Numbered from the stretch's first letter, positions 1 to 12,351 are shown. The stretch: DNA of 64,000 nucleotides from Macrosoma leucophasiata (GCA_036365455.1 JAWQUS010000008.1:15483501-15547500), one strand, 5' to 3'. The notes: generated from the letters alone by a model not told the origin. A program made the numbers and translations.

Positions 1-639
1 CGTTGGATTTGGTAGTTTGGTACTTCTAATAAAGTAGGTGTAACTTGTTCACCCATATATTGAAAGGAACATTAATTATGTCACTCGTTTTATGATACAT
101 ATGATAAATATATTTATGCACGCAAGTAGTAGGGCTTATTGCTTTTGTAATGCCACAAGCATTGTTTTAGTATTATAGGAAAGCGTGTTTTCATTAAATA
201 TTGTTTGCGTCGTTATAAATTGTAAGTAAAATTGGAGAGGAAGTAAATAAAATGACGACCCGGTTAGTACAATGGTTCGTAACAGGCGACTGAGTCCGAA
301 AGGCCACGCGTTCTATATAAAACAGGCACAAGCAAAATCATATTCTATGGGTGTTTGTTTCAGATATGGATGTTTGTGCATAATGTGTGTATAATGCTAT
401 ACACGACATAAAATTAAAATTTAGGTCGGAGGTGTATTGAAATGTTTATTTATTATTAAATTTCGGAGATCATATTTTATACAAAACCCGTCTTTAAACT
501 CGTCTAACATTTATTCATCAAGTCTCTTTTCTCCACACTGCGATTCCAAAATAGCAATGCGTTTATCGAGTAAAGATTCATAACAGAGAAGGCGCTGTCC
601 ACGCGATTGATAAATAAAAAAAACGTAACTAATTTGCGA

Positions 640-872
640 CGGGGTAGGCAAAGGTAATTTTTCAAGTCAACATGGAAACACCTATGATTTGCCGGTAACG
701 TTTGGCTCGTTTAACAGTGAGCGAGCCTGTAGATATCTCCGGGCACATCAATAAACTTCAAGTTACTGGGAAACTTCCAGAAAAAGGAAAAATCCCAATA
801 GGACCCCAGGACTTTGTAGTCCTAAGTGTAAGTCCGTAGCAGTAATGAGATAACCTCTCATTCCCAGTTAAA
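640..872 (-). mobile_element. tRNA-type SINE family, diverged copy
   Basis: Homologous to 57700-57992: shared gagcctgt, gatatctccgggcacat and a ggggtaggcaaagg end in antisense. The tRNA-like head is degenerate here. Confidence 0.55.
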
Positions 873-1382
873 CGAGACAAGAGTTATTTTAAAGCATTTG
901 GTTCAATAATCATATGAAGAAGGGTATGAATGTACTAACAATTGGGTGAATTAACTCTAAGAATTAAGGAGCGAAAAATTGTAAGTAGTTTTAAAAAAAA
1001 CATTGTGATGATCAAATCTAGGAAAAAGATAGAAAGCTAATGGGTTTAACCCCATATCATCCTCTCTAACCACCCATATCCAGTCTTAACGTGTCAAATC
1101 TGCCTTACTAATTCAAGTGCTTACTTTGATAAAGCCTGCTACCCTCTACTGAGTTAAGCCCCCCAATTAGAAGTATAAAAATAAAAAAAATGTAGTATAC
1201 AAATAAATAAATATGAGATTCCAAAAGTGTTGCTAAGCGCAAAATTCGAGAACGGCTGTATCGACTTCGCTATTTTTTTGTGTTGTATCTATTTACAATT
1301 GTCCAGAGATTGTGTTTATGAAAGAAAAAAAATAGATGCGCGAGAAATAGACATTTTAAGAAAACTTAACGACCATATATCT

Positions 1383-1485
1383 TAATAGGGGTAGGCAGAT
1401 ACCAGATATCTCGGTCCTAACACACCTTACGCTCTTCTAAATCCATCATTCTTTACATACATGCAATTGCTAAGACTTAAGACAC
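1383..1485 (-). mobile_element. diverged LINE 3'-end fragment
   Basis: Antisense match to the same LINE 3' end: gggtaggcagataccagata, then catcattctttacatacatg and ctaagacttaagac. Confidence 0.55.
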
Positions 1486-1533
1486 AATATTGTAAAAATT
1501 ATGTTATTGATTAATTGTTTCGTCCAACAAAAA

Positions 1534-1566
1534 AGTATTTCCTGCTGTCTAACAGCAGGAAATACT
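1534..1566. repeat. perfect hairpin, 15-bp arms, 3-nt loop
   Basis: agtatttcctgctgt, cta, acagcaggaaatact. Confidence 0.9.
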
Positions 1567-3269
1567 CTACCGAAGAAGTATTAGCTGATCTACCTGAATA
1601 TATAATATATGCATATGCAGTTGTTGACGATACTCCAATTGAATTTCATCCGTAGGTACCATGAATGTAAAATACATTACAGGCTAAAAGGTAATGTTTA
1701 ATACATTACAGGTAAAATAAGGTACATACTCACGCATCAATAGACACCTCAGAGGCCATACCACCTTTTACATTCAACCTGAACTGAATCGGTAGTAGGT
1801 GGGTATTATTATGTCTAATTTCTACTATGCGTTGTCATTTAATCAAATGTGTTGGCGCTGGTGGCCCGTGCTGCTTAATAAGGAGTATAAAACCTATTAA
1901 AAGTTTATAAGTTTTAATGAGCATTAGCTTCTACTCTCTTATAAAGAAAAATCAGAAAACAAAAGATAGAGATATGGGACTTAGAAGAAAACATTTTTAT
2001 TATATTTATTTCTACTTGCTGCACAGGAACGCCTTACCTTTTAATAATAGCAACCTTGTTCTAACGTAAACATAGGTGCTATTACAGAAATTCTATTCTA
2101 TTCAGGTGCTATTAATATCATTCATTACATAGCTACACTTACTTCGGTCGACAAACCGACCACGACGCGGCTGTGATATTGTATTTTATATTTTTACTAG
2201 GTACTTTGTGTTGGTTTAAATCACTATATTATATACTCAAATTCTATTCAAAAATGTCCGGTTAAATATGCAAGTCTATACCTAGTCCTTCTACACTGGA
2301 AAGTAGTTAAATATACCTATTTAAAATCAGTTATTTTATTTAATAGATACTAAAATCATCACCATCTGCATAATCATTTCAGCGGAAAGACTCGCAAGAA
2401 AGTACACTGCCGAACAAAAGCCTCCCCAAGGATGTATCTAATGATGCATGACAGCCAAGTGCGTATCGGGCCATTCACCATGTGTTCAGTATATAGTTCA
2501 ATTATCCGAGTTATATTACTTTAAGTCTATCAACTGTTACTCGTAAAGTTGTAGCGTCTACTTAGCTGTGTTACCTTATTATTTCATTATATACTTTGAC
2601 CGTGATTTCTGCCACACACACACCTCTTAATAGATTTTAAAATCTCATTCATCGTTTAACTGGCAGAGGAGGAGGACACTTGACTTTAACAAAAATTGCC
2701 ACCTAAAAACTTAATATCTCACAAAGTGACCCTTCATTGAATTATGGTTTATTTAAACCCCCAGTATTTACCTAATTCCTATTTGAACCCCCATATAATG
2801 GGGGGTGTGCGGGAAAAAAAATTACATTATTTTCGTATACGCGAGGTGAACTATTTTTATATATATCTTTATTTTATTTTACCACTTCCTTAGTGTGACC
2901 TGGCAAAACTAAGGATTCATTTTTGGCTACGGAACCCTAAAAAATTACAGCCTTATTTAATATGAAACATAATTAACTGATCCTGATTTCTTCCGCATCT
3001 TGTCATTACTAAACTAGTCCTGCAATCCCGAACCATCGCGTGTTTCCTAATAATTATCGGTAATATCAAATGTGAACGAGCACTTATGATCAATTATTTG
3101 TATTCCCGTTAGAAACTACAATAACCTGTTTACTGTGATTGTATATTACTAGACGATATCAGTTACCTGAATCCAATTAAATTCAATATATATATACCTA
3201 GCTATGACCATAAGCTAACACATCAATGTTTGTTGACGTCATAATTATCTTAAAAATCGAAATGATTGA

Positions 3270-3412
3270 GGGTAACAAAGACTTAGCTACCTTGGCCAAA
3301 GCAGTGGTGGTGTGTGGAATCGGCATATGTGTGTGAAAAGAGTGATGCATGTAAAAGAGGAATGGGAGATTGGTAAGGACCGAGATCTTTGGCGAACCAC
3401 GCACTCTGTCCG
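3270..3412 (+). mobile_element. diverged LINE 3'-end fragment
   Basis: Diverged match to the last ~140 bp of the 43716 LINE family (ggaatcggcatatgtgtg, then gatctttggcgaac). The antisense frame still resembles the antisense frame of that family's 3' end. Confidence 0.5.
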
Positions 3413-3419
3413 TTCGAAA

Positions 3420-4780
3420 TGTACATTGTGTGTCTTGAAGTTATACATGTTATAGACATTAATTTGAGTAATATTATTTAAATGTATTTGATTTTCCCCG
3501 TCTATTTTTCTATGTTATTTGTCTAACTAAACAGCAGGTACTAACTTATTAAGAGATATACCTACTATTATCAATAGATATCTCAACTATCGATCATTGA
3601 TATAAAGCTATTTTACGGATGTGCCTCGCATACCTATATATAAAAGAATCAACCAGATTTAATTTTAAAAGTAGGTTATATTATATTTCAAAGTTCTGGT
3701 AGTAACCCCTCTAGTCAGTAAGTCTAGTAAATTAGATTGTGATTGTGAACTCTCCTGTACTTTGCAATATTAAAGCCCAACCGCACCAGTCTACGAGACC
3801 CTAAAGATACCATAACTCAATTCTAAGTCAATCCTGAACGTTGTAGTATTAGGTACATATTCTCTGACGTACGTAAGGCGTTTCCGAAGTCGAAGGAAGT
3901 AGTTACAAACAAATTTCAAACAGCTATCACACACTGTCTGCCCGGGATCATGGGAGCTGAAACGTTGGTTTGATTTTAGGTTAGGTTAGTTACTTATACT
4001 TACGTGAGATAAAGCCGTAAGAATAGTTTATTTTTCAAGGATAAATTGTATTTTTATTATACTTTTAAGGAATAACATCAAAACTGTTATACCGAATCAA
4101 AAAATCTTTTGCCATTAGAATGCTGAATTATGATTTAGTGACAAATGCCACCTTATTGCCCGATACTCCAAGTGACCTGGCTTCCGGTTCTGGAGGCTAC
4201 CAAAGATCGCCTGATCGCTGGGAATCATGGAAGATTGAAAGAAAGAATTGAGAGAAATGTCGTTTTTTTGCTTAGCGCGTTCTTCTTCATGTGTATTTTA
4301 GAATCTATCTATCGCATCAATCAAATCACTCCATATGTGCGTGGGCGGAGGCCACCTAATTTTACCTCATTAATTTTTTAATGCTCGTCCGTTAGGCTAC
4401 TGGGCCTCTGAAGACCAAATGCCGGCCCGGGCCCCTGAAGACCTTAGTCCGCCACTGGTAAGACCCACGAGTCTCTATTCCGGTCACCAAACAATGATAA
4501 GAATGACAGTTGCACCCCTAATCGTATAATAATCTATCTACCTAATTGTTTCACTCTTCCCAGCAACACTGTAAGCCGTGATTTAGACCCAAACGAGCAC
4601 TATCCCTCGCTCTTGCTTTTAGTGTTCTAATGTTTAGGCTGATAGCCAATGGGGCTCGCCGATAGCACCGTGAAGTAAACTAAGGACATCTCGAAACGAT
4701 TTCACTACTCAGGATGTAAAATATCAAGTTATTTTTTTTTGTTTTTGTATATTTTATTCAACATTTATGTCAATATGACT
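3420..4780. other. no gene recognised
   Basis: No long frame with protein-like composition; the 78-codon frame at 4145-4381 has no recognisable domain. Confidence 0.55.
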
Positions 4781-4784
4781 ATAG

Positions 4785-5237
4785 ATAAATATAACTACGT
4801 TAAGAAAAACCGACTTCAAAACTGAAAAAAAAAAATAATGATTCAATTGTAATTATATACTACCTATTAATTATATGTGCTATTTACAAATAGGTTTGAA
4901 GTCGGTGCTAAGCCTGAAACAAAAAAATATATTTTAATCACTTAAATATGAATACGAGCAAATTAATAATACACTGAACAAAACGTAAGCGGCGAATCGT
5001 GGGTGTTTGCATATATGCTTGAATTCATACCTCTGCCTACCCCTTCAGGGATTACAGGCGTGAAGATACGTTTTAATATAATGAAATGCCTACTTTAGTG
5101 ATTTTGGCTTGGCACCGACTTCAAACCTATTGGTAAATAGCACATATAAATAATAGGTAGTATATAATTACAATTTAATCATTATTATTTTTTACTTTTC
5201 AGTTTTGAAGTAGGTTTTTCTTAACGTAGTTATATTT
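4785..5237. repeat. large fold-back repeat, ~130-bp arms
   Basis: 4785-4918 (ctacgttaagaaaaaccgac, then aaataggtttgaagtcggtg c) is the inverted, slightly diverged copy of about 5103-5237. The ~185-bp spacer holds a SINE 3' fragment. Confidence 0.8.
5004..5062 (+). mobile_element. 3' fragment of the tRNA-type SINE
   Basis: gtgtttgcatatatgcttga to ggcgtgaagatac matches the terminal 60 bp of the 57.7-kb SINE. It lies inside the spacer of the fold-back repeat at 4785-5237. Confidence 0.6.
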
Positions 5238-5244
5238 ATTTAAT

Positions 5245-6420
5245 ACTTTTTAGTTTATTGTTGCATTGTCAATTAGATTAGTGTTCACATCTATTAAATT
5301 TGTAAAATCTGACTCTTTTAGCTTCGTGAAAATTAGATACCTAATTTAAATTGTTTAGGTGTGTCGATACAAAAATAATTACAAGACTATACGAAATCAA
5401 TGAAAAAAATTTATCCACGAAGGAGTAAATAAGCTGTGTTGTGTCTTCGATGAGTAAATGTGTCATTGTCACTTGTTGTCATCTTGTTGTCATGCGCAAT
5501 AGGACTATGCGCAGCGCAGGGCAGTTTGAGCGCGGGCCCGCGCTGTTGTATTACTATGGCGGTCATATTGTCACGACCCACCGGAGGCAGTGCAGCGCAG
5601 CGCATTGAGAGCGGTTGGCGACTGTTGTATTTTTTTTTACAACGGCGTGATGAATATCAGTGAAAAGATAATCGAATTAGTGCGTAAAAATAAAATGTTT
5701 GTATGATTTCCGATTTCAAGCTGTCTTTCGCAATCTTCAAAAGAACTTTTTGACATTTTTTCACATATATTCAAAATATGTGAAAAAAATTTTTTCTTGA
5801 CTTTCCAGCTCTCTGCAGAGACGATGAAATTTCCCATATTCTTTTTTCTTGTTTTGATATCATAAACCCTAATTCTTTTTTTTTGCCTAAGAGCCAAAAA
5901 CCATGAATTTTTCATGTCGTCTGACATCTTGCAGCGTACTGCCTGCCGCACACGTCAAACTGAACGCGGTTTAAACGCGGGCACGCGTTGTAACCGCTTG
6001 AAAACTGCTGCTGCGTTCAGTGTGCCGACTCCCGCGCTGCTACTGACCTGCGCTGCTACTGCCCTGCGTTTGGTTTGCCCAAGCCTTGATACCTGAGTCG
6101 CACTGAGCCATAGAAAAAATCCACAAATTAAATTATTAATTTGATTTGTGGATTTCCGGATACCACTTAACGAATTAATAGAAAAAAAAACAAAATTTGT
6201 GAACCATATATACCCGACAAGTCCGACACCTATTTTTATACTCTGTATGTACGTAATACGTAACAAAAACAAAACATTTGTCTTTACTTGGCCGACACGA
6301 TCGCACCTTTTGTTTATGTACCTATCGATAGGTAACATTATAATATTTCAACATTCCAGTGGAGCTATACTCACACCTGCCTAGTCCTGCTCAAGCGTCT
6401 TCGTTATTTTAAAGAGGTAT
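5245..6420. other. AT-rich DNA with two GC-rich islands, no gene recognised
   Basis: GC-rich patches at about 5500-5620 (gcgcagcgcagggcagtttg agcgcgggcccgcgc) and 5930-6095 face each other with AT-rich DNA between. They may be the ends of one decayed transposon, but clear termini were not found. Confidence 0.45.
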
Positions 6421-6424
6421 GTTT

Positions 6425-6795
6425 TATTTAATTCCACGTTTGTAGTCTGTTTTGGCAGATACTGTTCGACATGGTGCCACCGTCTTATTTCCTACACCGT
6501 TCTAGCCGCCGAAGAGAGAAGGTCCACCCTCACCGACTGGACACCTGGCAGTGCTCAACGGTACGATTTTCATGTTCGTTTCTGCCCAGAACGTGTAAAT
6601 TGTGGAACGAACTTCCCTCTGAGGAGTTCCTTCGGTGCTACAAAATTTTATGTTCTTCTTCAAAAATTGCGGCAAAAGAGTCCTTCAGGGCTGGCAGCGT
6701 GTTGGCAACTCCCCTGATGTTGAAAATCTTCATAGGCGACGGTGACCACTTTCCATCAGGTGGCCCTTCTGATTGTCTGTCAATACATTTATAGC
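6425..6795 (+). mobile_element. LINE C-terminal fragment (family with HRRR terminus)
   Basis: Frames on + read gapped pieces of a LINE C-terminus: RRREKVHPHRL, SFLPRTCKLWNELP and GDGDHFPSGGP. The same sequence recurs inverted at 20085-20395 and 28672-28900. It is frameshifted and decayed. Confidence 0.7.
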
Positions 6796-6799
6796 CTAC

Positions 6800-7880
6800 G
6801 CTCAAGGACTCCGACTATAGATTACGATAACATATAATAAATTGAGTTGAGTGAATTTGAATTGAAAACATGATTGACCTAGTTTGGAGATCACGAGGTT
6901 CAATTGTATCATGTATGGAAATAAATTATTTATTTTAATATTCTTTCATTTTATTCACTTCATCCCCATTTCATATCTTTTTAAATAGGCTGCTGGCTTA
7001 GGGACCTGTACCTCCTCACAATACGCTCTGCGTGGAGGAGTACCACTTTCTGTATCAAGATTATTATTATCTCTTTGTTTTAATAAATCTATTTTGGTCG
7101 AAATGTTTATATCGATTTCGAAAACAATACTAAAAATATCATCGCGATACGCTAATCATCCATATAAGTAAACTACATATAGCCATGTTTTTGTTCTTGT
7201 TACTTATAATAACAAAATATAATTACACATTTAAAAAACACAAGCAGCAATATCGTAGTAGGAGGAGAAGATAGATCGGGGAAAAGACTGCGTCTATGTT
7301 ATCCTTCTGTGTGTCATCTTGTCCTGTCTGTGAGTGTAGAGATTACGTCCGTACCGTGTGTACAAATTTTTTACTTGCATTTTTGACGAAAAAGCAACAT
7401 AATTTTTTTTGTTTAAATCGAAATGTTTAAAACGTGTATATACGTAAATTAATCTTCAATTGTTCGTCGTTGGGAATTGTCTGTCTCTTCAAAAAATGCG
7501 GATCATATTCACATCGTTTTATCATTTATACCAGACTTTAATTAAGTTTCGCTGTGCGCTTTATTTATAAACGACACAAAGGGATGTTCAATATAAACAG
7601 AATGTAGAGCTGTGTGTGAGCTATCGAAGGTTGTTCCATAAGTTTGAAATAGTGCATGGAATATGCAGTGCTTTGTTTGTGGCATAAAAAATATTTTGAT
7701 GAATAAGTAAGTAGTATTCGTTTCAATATAATGTATAAAGTAGCCGTAAATGAAAGTAACGGATATCCGAAATATTCTTCTATCCGTAACAGTAACCAAA
7801 TCCAAAATAAAAGTTCTAGAAAAATTCATAAATTCACAAATATCAGCGCAGTCTGGATTTGATCACAGTTTTTTTTTTAC
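6800..7880. other. no gene recognised
   Basis: AT-rich; the 95-codon - strand frame at 7542-7829 has no recognisable domain. Confidence 0.55.
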
Positions 7881-7885
7881 CAGGT

Positions 7886-8034
7886 GTTCAATAATTGAAA
7901 ATGCTTACAGATTTTAAGGACTGTATTTATAAGTGTATTTATAATCCATAGGTCGCTGGTTCATATCCGGCTCGAAGGACCACTTAGCATGTTCAATAAT
8001 TGAAAATACTTACAGATTTTAAGGACTGTATTTA
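7886..8034 (+). repeat. 44-bp direct repeat flanking the tRNA-Tyr-like piece
   Basis: gttcaataattgaaaa to aaggactgtattta occurs at 7886-7929 and 7991-8034 with one mismatch, 105 bp apart. Both copies include the anticodon-stem piece, but only the first continues into the tRNA 3' half. Confidence 0.85.
7916..7982 (+). pseudogene. tRNA-Tyr-like 3' half with anticodon and intron-like insert
   Basis: aaggactgta (anticodon stem and loop, GTA) is followed by ~17 nt of AT-rich DNA and then aatccataggtcgctggttc atatccggctcgaagg plus acca. The second part matches the 3' half of eukaryotic tRNA-Tyr (variable loop, T arm, acceptor strand), and the insert position matches the tRNA-Tyr intron. The 5' half (acceptor, D arm) is absent and the B box is altered (GGTTCATATCC), so it is not functional. 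Confidence 0.6.
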
Positions 8035-8039
8035 ATTGC

Positions 8040-9095
8040 GTCGTGTAAATTTCACAACCAAATTGTAACATAGAAATAAAAAAACAACATGGCGAGAACA
8101 GAAAAAAATGTTGCCATTATATAAAAAAAATGTTGTCATCCTTATGTTTAAGTACATTATTTCTTAAACACCAGGTACCTATTACATTTTGAGTACTAGT
8201 CACATGCGCTCTGAGGGTGAGATTCACAGACCGCACTACGACTTTGACTTGGATTGGATCTTTCAGATCTTCAGATTTTGTTTCACAGAGGTTGCTACTG
8301 TCTACTAGTCTAGTCATCGTTTGGTCACAGTCGGAAAAACGACTCGCGGGTCAAATATGGGTCTGGCGGTTTTGAACTTACTATTTTAGTAAACAACGCC
8401 GTAAATACCGTGAATACCCCGAGCTAAATGAAAATTACCATACCTCAAATTAATACGCGATAAATAAGAAAAATAAATGAGTAAATAAAATCTATTATCA
8501 ATTGATTTGTAAGAATTTTATAGTTAAAATTCTTACAAAACAATTGATTACATATTTCCATTTTTTCACAATTAGTATTGTGTATATTTAAAAATAAAAT
8601 ATTTAATATCGTTTTAAAATTCATAGTATGAGGTCTGAAAATCCTAATAATTGAATCAAGAATAGTACCTTCAATTTTGCAAAAGCATTGTTCCTTCCAA
8701 ACTTCCAAATTTTTTTTGACAGAACATTCCTACGACAACCATTCTTGTACAAAACTAATTCAAGTGTAAAGGTGTCCAATCTAGAGCAACACCGATCTGT
8801 TCTGCATTGTGTGCTGTTATCCTAAGTCCTGGGGCTGCGGGCGTACCATAACCTTTTAACTGAATTGCTTTGTTTCCTTCCTTCATACATGCTATGATAT
8901 AACGGAAATTTTGTCAATATCTAAATTGAATCGCCATAAGACGTTATCGTACAGGCTTAGTTAAATCCGGTAAATTGAATTGCTCTTGGTCTTTGTTCCC
9001 GAGCTTTATTTAATCATCACATTCGCGGTCTATCATCAGCAACACCCACTCAGACGACGTTCTATAAAGGCCAGTACATGAGAGGACGTGCCCTT
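8040..9095. other. no gene recognised
   Basis: Only the hairpin at 8497-8548 stands out. Confidence 0.55.
8497..8548. repeat. hairpin, ~24-bp arms, 1 mismatch
   Basis: Arms atcaattgatttgtaag... and ...cttacaaaacaattgat around a short tag-containing centre. Confidence 0.9.
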
Positions 9096-9099
9096 CATC

Positions 9100-9500
9100 A
9101 TTAAATGTCATTTTAGTCGAAAGACGTCCACAGCTGGGGAAAGGACTCTCCCAAAGATTGTCATAACGAACAGTCCTGGTTCTTCGCCAGGTCGTAGGTC
9201 CAACTCGCTTTGTTTTCCGGTTGCCACTAGAGAGCCCACCCCAACGGCTTTCGGGTCTTCGAGCTGTATACCCTGCCCACTGCCACTTGAGTTACGCTAT
9301 TGCTTAAACGCAGCCCACGTAGTGGACTATGACGTTTACTTTGGTATCATGCGAATCTTTTCATTTCTGATCCGATCTAGCAGGGACACGCCGAGCATAG
9401 CTCTCTCCGTTGCTCTCTGTGTAAAATTGACCCTTCTTATCAGACCTATAGTAAGCGATCACGTTCAGTTTCGTATGCCATCACTAGCAACACACACTAA
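9100..9500 (-). mobile_element. decayed RTE-type LINE 3' region
   Basis: Read on +, cgtccacagctggggaaagg through caggtcgtaggtccaactcg parallels the antisense of the 51.3-kb RTE C-terminus. Several frameshifts are present. The 143-codon + strand frame over it is an antisense artefact. Confidence 0.6.
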
Positions 9501-9504
9501 TCAC

Positions 9505-10640
9505 AGTCCTTGGCCTTGAAACACTCGGAGGTGCTTAGGCTCAGTCGAATCCCCACGGGGGCAATCTGCTATAAAATGCGGCATAGGGCATATGGACTAG
9601 AAAGTCAACAAGGCGTTAAATTCAGCCGACTTCCCAAAGAAGTAGGCATAGCGTCTCTTATGCCCGCTTGTACTTAAGAGATCATAGACCTACGTAACTG
9701 AAAAGCAAAAGCGACACAACTTGACTCACTCGACATCGGATTGCCCACCCGCCTCTGTACCTATATCTCGTTTGCACTTGCGCGCATGCATTCATGCATA
9801 TAGATAAGTAATATCCTCGTTGCACATAACCTATTTACCTATCGCGAAGCTTCATTGTTTGTCGAAAAGACATACTACCAAAAAATTTGCAGCATGGCTC
9901 TATGTTTGATTTATTGCTAAAAACTCTAGATCCCTTTTTACGAAAATTGCGCTTACCGAGGAGTATGTAATTTGGCACACTCATAGTTTATCTGTAGGAG
10001 AAGTGCAGAACGCTTATATTTTTCAGTAATAATATTTATAAAGTACATTAAACACATTTTTTTTGTTATTATGGCATCGCTATTACTCATATTGCCAGTG
10101 TCAAATAAAACGATATTTCGTATTCGAATTTATTCAGCGTAAAAGTTAGTATAGTATAGTCAGTCGATTATTTACTAAGTATTTCAGTCAAGTGAGTTAC
10201 AGTCAGTTATTCGAGTAAAGCGATGGCTACTTTACCAGAACATTTACTACAATGGAGTTTTGGAAGCAACCTGAAAGGTTGTGTTTTCGCACTGTTATTC
10301 TTTTTCACTATACACGGGCACTGTAATAAACCTATATTATACAAAATGCCACCAACTTTATTCAATATAACTTAGAAATACACCAAGAAAATGAAATAAA
10401 ATAAGAGCACCATACGCCTCTTTCATGGTTCCCGCCAAAACTCCAACCAAACCATGCATTTAACAACACAATAAATTTCGTTCACATCATTAATGTCCAA
10501 AGAGCAACACCCAGTACTCCCCGTACTGGGAGTAGACATATGCAGGCTTTCCCCTCTGACAAAGTACAAGCACAAATGAGCCTATACCTGTCGCCTAGAT
10601 GTTTAAATGTGTGCGTGAAATTGTTTCTGTATTTTGGTAA
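9505..10640. other. no confident gene
   Basis: Contains only the small possible ORF at 10223-10375. Confidence 0.5.
10223..10375 (+). other. possible 50-residue ORF with signal-anchor-like segment
   Basis: ATG to TAG. About 17 polar residues precede a hydrophobic run (CVFALLFFFTIHGHC) and then NKPILYKMPP. The last piece is faintly like the start of insect glutathione S-transferases, but the frame then stops. The upstream tcagtcaagtgagttacagt resembles insect initiator-type 5' leaders. Weak evidence; chance is possible. Confidence 0.2.
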
Positions 10641-10815
10641 AGTCAAGGTGTGAGTTTCGTAGTAATAGACGATTTTTGTAGTGTGCGTGTGTGCCGCACG
10701 CATTTCCCCCCGCAAAAAATGACAGACTGTTTTACATCGGTAATAAACACTATGGCTACTCCCCTCCAGTCCGCCGCTGTCGGTGGCCCGTGTTGCTCAA
10801 ATGTTAATGTCAAAC
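10640..10815. repeat. uncharacterised dispersed repeat, copy 1
   Basis: gtagtaatagacgatttttg t, ccccgcaaaaaatgac, gactgttttaca and ggtggcccgtgttgctc recur in the same order at 45727-45860. No frame or clear termini. Confidence 0.55.
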
Positions 10816-11207
10816 ATAATTACCTAAGCCGTGTACCAGTCTGTGGTAAAACGGTTTCACCACAGAGGTTCGTTATAAAATTCAAACTGAGTTCTAACTA
10901 ATTTCACCGATTGGTCGATCACTAGTATTGCCGGGAAGCTTGTTTGCTACTTAATTGAAATAATATTCATTGTTGTGACAATACAATGCTGTATAATCCC
11001 TATTCGTGATTAATTAGTACCTGTTGTTTTTGTACGTATCTCAAAATAAATCCCTTTTTTTGTTGGCAACGTTTTTATTCGCTAATTGTGTTATTTTAAT
11101 TTATAAAATACTTACTGGTGATATTGAAAATCTTTTAGATGTCTGTTTATTTTTTACTGACAAGAAAAGAGTTATTTGTTATTCTGTTTCTCTTGTAAAT
11201 AAAAGTA

Positions 11208-11734
11208 TGTATGTATGTATCTTCACGCCAGGTCCCTAACGGGGTAGGCAGAGAGTGTAGAGCGCCAGACATCCCGGTTCTGACAAACCTCTCGTGCCTC
11301 GTCTACCTTCATCATTCTCTTCATACATGCACGCCGATTCCTAAGACTTTTGACACCACCATCAGACAGAACTCGACCTATTTGGTCATGGTAGGTCAGC
11401 CTTGGTCTTCCTGGGCCTCTGCAACCATCCACATTCGCATTGTATATCTGTTTAGTCATTCGCTCATTCGACATTCTTTCTATATGCCCGAACCATCGGA
11501 GCATGCCTTTTTTCATTTTTACACCGATACTATCATTCACACAAAGTCTCTTTCTTACATCTTCATTACGAACGCGATCGGTGAGTGATACACCGCAGAT
11601 CTTGCGCAAAGATCTCATCTCGACCGCGTTCAACTTACTTTCATGCTCTTTCCTGCATACCCAGCTCTCGCTTCCATATAAAAGCGTTGGAGTAAGTACA
11701 GCATTATGTACGGCTAGTCGAGCCCGCTGGCTAA
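11208..11734 (-). mobile_element. 5'-truncated LINE, C-terminal RT region, same family as 43716-45479
   Basis: The - strand frame from about 11730 to 11225 reads ARLAVHNAVLTPTLLYGSES, then MLRWFGHIERM, GRPRLTYHDQ and REVCQNRDVWRS, a LINE C-terminus. It is flanked by a 12-bp duplication, taaataaaagta (11196-11207 and 11735-11746). The 3' tail is a (catacata)-type microsatellite, seen as tatgtatg on +. The frame is still open, so it is a young truncated copy. Confidence 0.88.
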
Positions 11735-11974
11735 TAAATAAAAGTAATTAACATTTACTTTCTAAACACTATATAAAAAGAACATTTTCCTTAGTCTAGA
11801 GGAAAATACCTACATAGCGGCAAGTATGACACAATGGGAGAATGGTGCCTAAGTTAAACCGAGGCTTATATTTCAAAACACCAGGTCTCCTCCACTTAGG
11901 TAGTGACTATATTTAGATTTACGTACTGGTACACTGCTTTAATGGACAGAAGTAAGGTCAGAACATCTTAGTTT

Positions 11975-12245
11975 TTTTATGTAGATAATGGAAGTGGCAA
12001 ACAAGCATGTAGTTCACATTGATGTTTAGTGATGACTGCAGCCTATAGACACCCACACAAAGACCAAGGTCAAAATGCAGAAGCCTAAGGTGTTATGCCT
12101 CTGTGCCGGCAATTACAGGGCCGTACATTACCATCTGACAAGAACACAATAGTTCTGAACACTACCATTTAGCGGCAAGTATATTAGGTAATGCGGTGGT
12201 GCCTACGCCCACGAGCTCCGTCACTGGAGGTCTACCACCAATCAA
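11975..12245 (-). mobile_element. abundant ~270-bp retroposon, copy
   Basis: The commonest repeat in the window. The sense strand begins ctggtggtagagctc, has gcgggcgtaggcaccaccgc and ends cacttccattacata plus poly-A. From memory it resembles the 3' ends of Bombyx BMC1-type LINEs. It has no coding frame and could be a truncated LINE end or a derived SINE. This copy is antisense on +. Confidence 0.75.
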
Positions 12246-12351
12246 TATTTTTTTTTTAATAAAATCAGTGGAAAAAAATGGTTAATTATATTTACATTAA
12301 GATTCTCGATCGATTAATTATATTCACAGAAAATCAAAGTTTATATTAAAC

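Larger units (their letters stand above)
873..3265. other. no gene recognised
   Basis: AT-rich DNA. Apart from the LINE fragment at 1383-1485 and the hairpin at 1534-1566, only a short aaccccca/tggggggt inverted pair near 2755-2805 and a ggctacggaaccctaaaa repeat scrap at 2920-2940 stand out. Confidence 0.6.

Noticed and set aside
7916..7982. A functional tRNA-Tyr gene
   Set aside because: No 5' acceptor strand or D arm (A box), and a mutated T loop.
9088..9519. 143-codon + frame as a protein gene
   Set aside because: It lies antisense to a decayed RTE-type LINE end and has no domain of its own.
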